NCBI GenBank assembly: GCA_963762165.1 | Contig: CAVXJN010000003.1 | Span: 1,488,001-1,552,000 of the forward strand | Length of the DNA stretch: 64,000 nt | Source: CAVXJN01 sp963762165 | GTDB lineage: Bacteria; Pseudomonadota; Gammaproteobacteria; JASBUN01 | Direction of reading: 5' to 3' | Part shown: positions 58,728 to 64,000 of the stretch, in pieces | Position numbering within the stretch: the stretch's first letter is position 1 | How the letters are laid out: every line of letters starts with the position of its first letter | The notes under the pieces: model-generated | Told to the model about the DNA's origin: nothing | The model's input: the letters and a program-made list of their open reading frames with translations, nothing else | Databases searched by the model: none | Program-made: the position numbers and the translations under genes

Positions 58728-58772
58728 TTGTCTTTCCGCCGGACCTGCGCAGCGGGTCCGGTGGAAAGACAA
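58728..58772 (+). repeat. Second copy of the long post-tRNA hairpin
   Basis: TTGTCTTTCC (58728-58737) and GGAAAGACAA (58763-58772) close a stem of about 20 bp including two G-T pairs, with a short CGCAG loop. Outer stem and loop agree with the hairpin at 58540-58586, while the middle of the stem differs on both arms so that pairing is kept. It follows the copied tRNA-Ser 3' end, so the unit tRNA-tail plus hairpin occurs twice, 187 bp apart. Confidence 0.65.
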
Positions 58773-58894
58773 ACAGAGCGACGAATTCCAAGCCTCGATT
58801 CAAAACGGCGGATCCGAGCGTAGGCCGGCTTAAGTCCGAAGGGCGAAGCCGGCGCGACATACGCATCTGGCGGTTACACTTTCCGCTTAAAACC

Positions 58895-58923
58895 TTGACG
58901 CATCTCGACGGGTTCGCAATAAT
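58895..58923 (+). promoter_or_regulatory. Predicted tRNA-Arg promoter
   Basis: TTGACG (58895-58900) and AATAAT (58918-58923) are spaced by exactly 17 bp, with the tRNA starting 11 bp after the -10. Both hexamers match the sigma70 consensus at five of six positions. This shows that tRNA-Arg has its own promoter rather than depending on the csrA/tRNA-Ser transcript. Confidence 0.7.
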
Positions 58924-58933
58924 GCCCAGCTTC

Positions 58934-59010
58934 GCGCCCGTAGCTCAGCTGGATAGAGTACCTGGCTACGAACCAGGTGGTCGGAGGTTCGAATCCTTCC
59001 GGGCGCGCCA
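58934..59010 (+). tRNA. tRNA-Arg(ACG)
   Basis: A 77-nt tRNA with acceptor GCGCCCG/CGGGCGC, anticodon loop CTACGAA (anticodon ACG, read as ICG after deamination), T-loop GGTTCGAATCC and encoded CCA. It is a common integration target; an integrase remnant lies 291 bp downstream. Confidence 0.96.
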
Positions 59011-59013
59011 TAT

Positions 59014-59050
59014 AAACTAAGAACCCCGCCTCGCGCGGGGTTCTTGGTTT
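59014..59050 (+). terminator. Terminator of tRNA-Arg
   Basis: AAGAACCCCGC and GCGGGGTTCTT form a perfect 11-bp stem with a CTCGC loop, extended by AAAC/GTTT pairing outside one T-G pair (59014-59050). A short T-rich stretch follows. It sits four bases after the tRNA end. Confidence 0.85.
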
Positions 59051-59097
59051 ATCGGTATACCAGAGGTTCGAACTCTCGACGAAATCCGATCGAGCGA

Positions 59098-59180
59098 GTT
59101 CGAGCCGAGCCGACCTTGTCGGCGAGACAACGCCGGAGCGAAGCGACGGCGGCCCGCAGGGCGAGGCGCAGCCGAGTAAT
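59098..59180 (+). repeat. tRNA-linked structured repeat, copy B
   Basis: 83 nt, the counterpart of 58627-58710. The flanks GTTCGAGCCGAG, GAGACAACGCCGG and GGCGCAGCCGAGTAAT are kept. The internal hairpin is GCCGAC/GTCGGC (59109-59123) instead of GCGTGC/GCACGC: four of six pairs changed with pairing preserved. It is preceded by a T-arm-like AGAGGTTCGAACTCT at 59062 and followed by CTCTCCGGCA, not by a tRNA-Arg tail. Confidence 0.7.
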
Positions 59181-59300
59181 CTCTCCGGCACTTAGAACCC
59201 CTGCGGGTTTCATCAAGTATTTCCTGAACTCACTACGCTCGTTCTGGTCGCGCGCCATTCACTTCAAAGGCTTACATTTCGGTGTGAGCCCTTGTCGTTT

Positions 59301-59516
59301 CTAGCGTAGAGAAATCGTAGAGTGTTCGGCTACGTTCTCCCAGCGCCGTTCGATCCGCGCCGCGGCACCGGCCAGATGCTCCGGTGCGAGATGGGCATAC
59401 CGCAGCACCATCTCATACGACTTCCAACCACCCAATTCCATCAACTCTTGCAGGCTCGTTCGGCTCATCACGTGCCAACTGGCCCAGTTGTGCCGTAGGT
59501 CGTGAAACCGAAACTT
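59301..59516 (-). pseudogene. Tyrosine integrase C-terminal remnant
   Basis: Read leftward, 71 residues match the end of a phage-type integrase: HDLRHNWASWHV (catalytic Arg/His box), LQELMELGGWKSYEMVLRYAH with the Trp/His position and the nucleophile Tyr, ending at a TAG (59301-59303). No coherent N-terminal part is found upstream in any frame. Its location beside tRNA-Arg suggests the left end of an integrated island whose integrase has been truncated. Confidence 0.75.
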
Positions 59517-59969
59517 TGTGGAGAGGCAAGTGCCGACCGCGTTGAAGGCTGGGATTCCTCGACCACGCTAACTCCCAGCGGCGATCCCCCCTGAGCGGAT
59601 CGAAATTCAAGTGAAAACTCATGCGGGGTGCAATCAGAGGGGCGTTCAAAATTGAGAATAGAAATGACTAGCATTTGTCACCGCCCCGAGTGCACCAGGT
59701 ACTTCAGTTGTACGAGTTTGCTTCATCAAACGATCCCCGTGCTTGCTTGCCCAGCAATAGCAGGGGGCTCAAATCCTGTATTGACATCACCGAAATTGCC
59801 GACCATCTTTATATGTATAGGGGCGATCGCCTTCTCAGGTCCAGGCGGGCGCGCGCAGCAAACAGCGAGGACAATGCGCGTTTAGCCGCCTGCGACTAAG
59901 GCGGGATACGAGCAAAAAATGCGCTCGGTCTGCCGGCCGGCAGAATCGAGTGACCCAGGGAGGGGGATC
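59517..59969. other. No recognisable gene
   Basis: This 453-bp stretch between the integrase remnant and the secreted-protein gene contains only short frames that I cannot relate to a family. The region 59560-59660 has a composition change and could be a scar of a mobile element, but no inverted ends or transposase motif are visible. Confidence 0.4.
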
Positions 59970-60362
59970 ATGGGTATACCGGTTAGCGAAGGCGCCGTGA
60001 AAACTTCGGGCGTCGTATTCGTGAGTTGCTTGATCATCTGGCCCGTTCGAGCGACCCCCGCGTTCTTCGACGTGGTGCCCCTCAGCCAGCATCTTGGCTC
60101 CCGCGAATCCGGAACGACCGTTGAGCGGCTACGTGCTCGGTGATTTTGGCTTTCGACGCTGTCGTTCTCCGGCGGTAATTCGATTCTCGCGCACGGCCCA
60201 CCGGTCTCTTTCAGCGGGACGATGCACACGAACCTCGAGGTTCCGGCGTACGGCGACGTGCAGATCGAGCCCATCGCTGGGGAGTTCAGCGCGCAAACCA
60301 ATTACTCATCGATCTCATTCGATATCGTTGTTGGATATGCGGGTCCTGCATCCGTTCCTTAG
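59970..60362 (+). CDS. Hypothetical small secreted protein, frameshifted
   Basis: ATG at 59970 follows GGAGGGGG. The first frame has a hydrophobic signal-like segment (VVFVSCLIIWPVRATPA) and breaks near 60100-60150. The next frame reads LSFSGGNSILAHGPPVSFSG and EVPAYGDVQIEPIAGEF, ending GPASVP at a TAG (60360-60362). The Ser/Gly/Pro-rich strand-like pattern fits a secreted beta protein. No family recognised; it may belong to the island cargo. Confidence 0.4.
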
Positions 60363-60489
60363 GAGCAGCTGTTGTCGCCCGGCCACATGTCGGATTTACA
60401 AAATTGCAAGAGCCGAAGCTGAATGTTCGCATATAGAGAGGAAATCCTCGCGTCTTGGCTAGGGAAAGTCCTGAATCGTACTAGCGCGT

Positions 60490-60521
60490 ACCACTTTCAT
60501 ATCAAATCGATCGAAAGTGGT
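60490..60521. promoter_or_regulatory. Inverted repeat upstream of the patatin operon
   Basis: ACCACTTTC (60490-60498) and GAAAGTGGT (60513-60521) are perfect 9-bp arms separated by 14 bp and end 47 bp before the patatin start. The size and position fit an operator for a dimeric repressor; no T-tract follows, so a terminator is unlikely. Confidence 0.5.
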
Positions 60522-60568
60522 TGGTGCGTTTAGTCGCTAGTTCGGTAGTTCGATAGGGGAAACGCGAA

Positions 60569-61716
60569 ATGCAGAGAAACAGTCGAGATGAACACTTGTT
60601 CGGAACTGGACCTAAAAAAATCCTTTCGCTTGACGGTGGAGGCATTCGAGGAATAGTCAGTGTACAAATTCTCAAGCGGATAGAGGAGTTTTTGCGCCGA
60701 CGCAATGGTGGGCGGGAGTCATTTCGATTGTGTGACTACTTTGATTTAATTGGGGGCACGTCCACTGGAGCGATTATTGCTGCGGCGCTAGCGCAAGGTT
60801 ATTCTGCGAATCAATTGGACGATATGTATCAGCGACTCGGGGGCGAAGTCTTTGCGGACGAGCTGTTTCGATTCGGAGTCTTGCGTCCAAAGTTTTCAGC
60901 ACAGCCACTTCGGAAGGTGCTCGATCAAGAGTTTGGCGATACTTTGCTAGGAGACGCGGAGCGCATCCGTACTGGCCTCGCCATTGTAGTAAAGCGATTA
61001 GATACAGGTAGTACTTGGATTGTTCACAACAATCCTCGCGGGAAATATTTTAACAGTCCTGCAGAAAGTCAAAGCATCGCGAACAAAGACTTCAGTCTAC
61101 AAGACATTGTGCGAGCGAGTACGGCTGCACCCCACTATTTTGAGCCGGAACCTATTGAGATATTCAAAGGTGAATACGGAGCGTTTGTTGATGGCGGCGT
61201 AAGTCCGCACAATAATCCGTCGCTTCAGCTACTAATGCTTGCGTGGCTTGAAGGCTACGGCCTGAACTGGCCGAAAGGATCAGATAACCTCCTATTGGTT
61301 TCGATTGGCACCGGTTCAGCAGATTTTTCGATGAAGCGGGAATCTGTTATGCAAATGGGCGCAGCGAAGCTGGCTGTGCGGGCGTTAGGTTCGATTATGG
61401 ACGACGCCAGTGCGCTCAACGAGCTGCTTCTCCAATGGTTTTCAGTTAGCCTAACGGCAAGGGTGATAGATCGTGAGGCCGGCGATCTACAAACGGATTT
61501 TGTTTTCTCGGATAATCCACTATTGACCTATGTGCGATACAACGCGCGACTAGATGCGGATTGGTTGTCGAAACACGCGGGGTTGCATCTATCGGGCAAA
61601 GAAATCAGGGAGCTAAAGGAAATGGATGCACCGAAGAGATGGAGACGTTGATCAAGGTCGGAGTGGCGGCAGCCAATGTTGTCGAGTCGCGTCACTTCCC
61701 CGCCGATTTTGACTAA
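60569..61716 (+). CDS. Patatin-like phospholipase, one frameshift near the end
   Basis: The protein of about 381 residues has all patatin elements: the oxyanion motif DGGGIRG (about residue 23), the nucleophile elbow GGTSTGA (GxSxG) and the catalytic Asp in VDGGVSPHNNP. Unlike the GC-rich core genes it uses many A/T-ending codons, a sign of transfer. As printed the frame ends at 61651; one base change near 61632 restores EEMETLIKVGVAAANVVESR and a TAA at 61714-61716, just 8 bp before the next gene. Related patatins act as membrane-degrading effectors in CBASS (CapV), which is why a defence role is considered. Confidence 0.85.
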
Positions 61717-61724
61717 GTGCTGTT

Positions 61725-62309
61725 ATGGCGACAAGTAGAGGAAGAACAGTCGCCGTAGTAGCGGGTCGCCGCGTCGATGCTCCGGGGACAGAGGCCCGGT
61801 TTCCGTTTGAAAACGTTAGCCTTGTACAAACGCGGTTAACGGAGTTCTTTCTACAAAACAATGTCTGCAAGTTGGTGTCGTCAGCTGCCTGTGGCGCTGA
61901 TCTAGTAGCGTTGAAGGTCGCTCGAATCGCTGACGTTCAATCGCGGATTGTTCTACCGTACGACGAGCTCACATTTTTGAGAAGCTTGGTGCTTGACCGT
62001 CCCGGCGATTGGGAGGGTCTGTTCCGATCGCTTGTCAGGGAAGCGAAACAGAAGGGAGAGCTAGTAGTCTTAACTCAAAACGCGCAGGGCGCAGACGCTT
62101 ACCGCGCCGTGAATCATGCGCTTTTCGACGAGGCCGAAACTCTCGTTGATCGAGAGACGCAAGTGGTAGAAGGACAGGAGTTGAGCCGAGAACTCGTGGC
62201 AGTGGTAGTGTGGGAAGGTCATCCGCAACGTGATTTCGATCTCACCGCGGAATTTGCCGCGGAAGCTAGAGCGCGTGGTATGGACGTTGACGAAATTATG
62301 ACCATGTAA
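61725..62309 (+). CDS. SLOG-like Rossmann-fold protein (predicted nucleotide binder)
   Basis: The 194-residue protein opens with VAVVAGRRVDAPG, followed by LVSSAACGADLVALKVA and RIVLPYDELTFLRSLVLDR. This strand-GxRR...ACGADLLA...LPYD layout resembles SLOG/TRPM-type domains, which bind nucleotides or NAD-derived signals and occur in conflict systems. The later part is helical (REAKQKGELVVLTQNA) and ends with a strand VVVWEG. It is 8 bp after the patatin gene and 48 bp before the NTPase gene. The family call is tentative. Confidence 0.55.
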   Translation: MATSRGRTVAVVAGRRVDAPGTEARFPFENVSLVQTRLTEFFLQNNVCKLVSSAACGADLVALKVARIADVQSRIVLPYDELTFLRSLVLDRPGDWEGLFRSLVREAKQKGELVVLTQNAQGADAYRAVNHALFDEAETLVDRETQVVEGQELSRELVAVVVWEGHPQRDFDLTAEFAAEARARGMDVDEIMTM

Positions 62310-62357
62310 CGAACTTTAAAACGGATCGGATGACGTGAGTCGATACGGGTAAAGCTA

Positions 62358-64000
62358 ATGCGGGCTCAGCATAGGGTAAAGGTATTCATTTCCTCGCCCG
62401 GAGATGTGCAGGCCGAGCGCGAGGCGGTGGCGCGTGTGGCGCGGCGGCTGGAGACGGAGTTCGAGGGGGCGGTCGGCTTTGAACTGATTCGCTGGGAAGA
62501 AGGCTGGTACTCGGCGCGCGCTGGTTTTCAGGAACAGATTGCAGCGCCGGATCAGTGTGATCTGGTGATCGTGATCGTATGGAAGCGGCTGGGCTCGTTA
62601 TTGCCCCGACCTATGATCGAGCGGATGGTTCGCCGCGCACCGGTACGGAGTACGAGTTTGAGACCGCCCTGCAGGCTTCGCTCCAAGCACAGCGGCCCGA
62701 TGTGCTTGTCTACCGCAAGACGGCAAAGATCCTGTTTGAAGCCGATCGGGTCGAGCAAGAGCGCGCGGAGCTGCAAGCGCTGGAGGACTTTTGGCGGCGC
62801 TGGATCCGCAACGAACAAGGCCACTTCGTCGGCGCGTTCAAGGGGTTTGGGAGTACCGCGGCGTTTGAGCAGGTGCTGGAGCAAGATTTGCGCCGGTGGT
62901 TGGCCGACCAACAGCCCCAGACGGTATGGCCCGAAAGCCATGGCTCGCCGTTTCGGGGACTGGAAGTCTTTGACGAGCAGCATGCGCCGGTGTTCTTTGG
63001 GCGCAAGCGTGCCGCCAGTGAAGTGTGCGCACGCCTGCTGGGCAACGCCCATCACGAGCCGCGGCAGAACTTCCTGTTACTGGTGGGGGCGAGCGGGGCG
63101 GGTAAGTCCTCGTTGGTGCGCGCCGGTGTGATCCCCCGCCTAGTGCATCAGCAACCGGTCGCCGATGTAGTGGCCTGGCGGCGATGGATCGTGCGCCCGA
63201 GCGAACTGCAAGGCGAAGTGTTGGAGGCGTGGGCGCAGCGGGTGGCCGGGGTTCTGCCCGAAGTGCTGGAAGGCGACTACCCCACCCCGCACGCCTTGGC
63301 GCAACTGTGGACAAGCAGTCCTGAACACAGCGTACGTCCGATCGAAGGTGCCCTGAGCCGTTGCGCGGTGCACCCATCAGCGAACGTGGACGAACCCACC
63401 GAACTGAATGAGCCTACCCGTACCGCACCGCCGGTGCGCCTTCTGGTGGTCATTGATCAGCTCGAAGAGCTGTTTGGTTGGGAGCCCGATGCCCGCCAAC
63501 GCTCTCTTATCCCTGCTCCAAGCTTGGTCGGCAAGCGAAGCGGTGTGGATCCTCGCCACCCTGCGCAGCGACTTCTATGCACAGGTCATCGAAGAGCCCG
63601 ATCCTCAAAGCACTCAGCGAAGGCACCCATCAGTACAACCTCGCCCCGTTAAACGACGCCCAACTGCAAGCGGTGATCGAAGAGCCGGCGCGGGCCGCGG
63701 GCCTGACCTTTGGACGGGATGCCCAAGGGGTAGGGCTGCACGAGCGCATCCTCGAAGAAGCCCAAGGCCAAGCCGATGTGTTGCCGTTGTTGGAGTTTAG
63801 CCAAGTCCAGCTCGATCACGAACGAGACCTTAGCCAACGCCAACTGACCTATGTCGCCTACCAGCGCATGGGCGGATTAAAAGAAGCGTTGGGCGAACAG
63901 GCCGAGGCGACCGTACAGGCGCTAGGCGCGGACGGGGAGGCGGCGTTCGCAGGGGCGATGCGCCCGCTGGTGCGCATCGATCCAAACAACAAAGCCCAAA
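62358..64000 (+). CDS. DUF4062-like/nSTAND NTPase, partial and frameshifted
   Basis: The N-terminal domain reads KVFISSPGDVQAEREAV, CDLVIVIVWKRLGS and TGTEYEFETALQAS, typical of DUF4062-like TIR-related modules. It is followed by the nSTAND linker SPFRGLEVFDEQHAPVFFGR, Walker A LVGASGAGKSSLVRAGV and Walker B LLVVIDQLEELF, then ATLRSDFYAQV. Frame changes near 62585, 63500 and 63590-63640. The gene continues past the window; repeats used for recognition usually follow in such proteins. STAND NTPases of this type act as intracellular sensors in antiphage defence. Confidence 0.78.

Noticed and set aside
58540..59180. CRISPR array near the tRNA genes
   Set aside because: Only two copies of each unit, unequal structure, no regular spacers and no cas genes.
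58874..59191. Minus-strand small protein with PEGFEPPTTWFVARY
   Set aside because: This is the well-known spurious translation of a tRNA read backwards (tRNA-Arg here).

Overview
The window reads as a chromosomal segment of a high-GC gammaproteobacterium. The strongest clues are the conserved gene blocks ffh-rpsP-rimM-trmD-rplS and mutS ... cinA-recA-recX-alaS-lysC-csrA-tRNA-Ser-tRNA-Arg, together with a Pseudomonas-type wsp operon, fdxA, AddAB-type recombination proteins and a CsrA/Rsm system. I cannot assign a genus from the sequence alone.

Layout. 1-11.9 kb: a SCO copper chaperone (cut by the window edge), prmB, a PilZ and a tandem-FHA gene, corB-type and ccsA-type membrane genes, an MBL hydrolase, the SRP/ribosomal operon ffh-rpsP-rimM-trmD-rplS closed by a strong terminator, a secreted repeat protein and an Ogt-type methyltransferase. 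11.9-30.6 kb: htpG, bactofilin, hslR, Nudix, a MoxR/VWA-metallopeptidase pair, a YbaK-HDOD fusion, adk, a diguanylate cyclase, a thioredoxin, a leftward run (acyl carrier-acyl-AMP ligase-acyltransferase fusion, mobA, mobB, moeA), nfeD-slipin and xerD. 30.6-38.6 kb: an HD-GYP-like remnant, cnoX, addA and addB. 38.6-48.1 kb: fdxA and the wspABCDEFR surface-sensing/c-di-GMP operon, all leftward. 48.2-58.3 kb: mutS, PilZ, cinA-type amidase, thpR, recA-recX, alaS, lysC, csrA. 58.4-59.3 kb: tRNA-Ser(GCU) and tRNA-Arg(ACG) embedded in unusual repeats. 59.3-64.0 kb: an accessory region with an integrase remnant and a three-gene operon (patatin phospholipase, SLOG-like protein, DUF4062-like/nSTAND NTPase) that resembles a defence cassette.

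The most interesting non-coding signal is in the addB-addA gap. On the + strand about 35512-35632 looks like an RsmZ/RsmY/CsrB-type small RNA: six ANGGA motifs in about 75 nt, one in the loop of a perfect 6-bp hairpin, a perfect GCAA-looped rho-independent terminator, a plausible promoter, and a TGTAGG-N6-CCTACA palindrome about 160 bp upstream that resembles a GacA/UvrY activating site. csrA itself lies in the window with GGA motifs over its own ribosome binding site. With wspR, a second GGDEF protein, two PilZ proteins and an HD-GYP remnant, the window is rich in sessile-lifestyle (c-di-GMP/Csr) regulation.

Caution: many genes between 12 and 30 kb and after 45 kb, including the housekeeping genes htpG, adk, mutS, recA and alaS, are split by single-base frameshifts while their protein sequence stays conserved on both sides. 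This pattern fits uncorrected sequencing indels, so I annotate these as full-length genes with frameshifts rather than as true pseudogenes.
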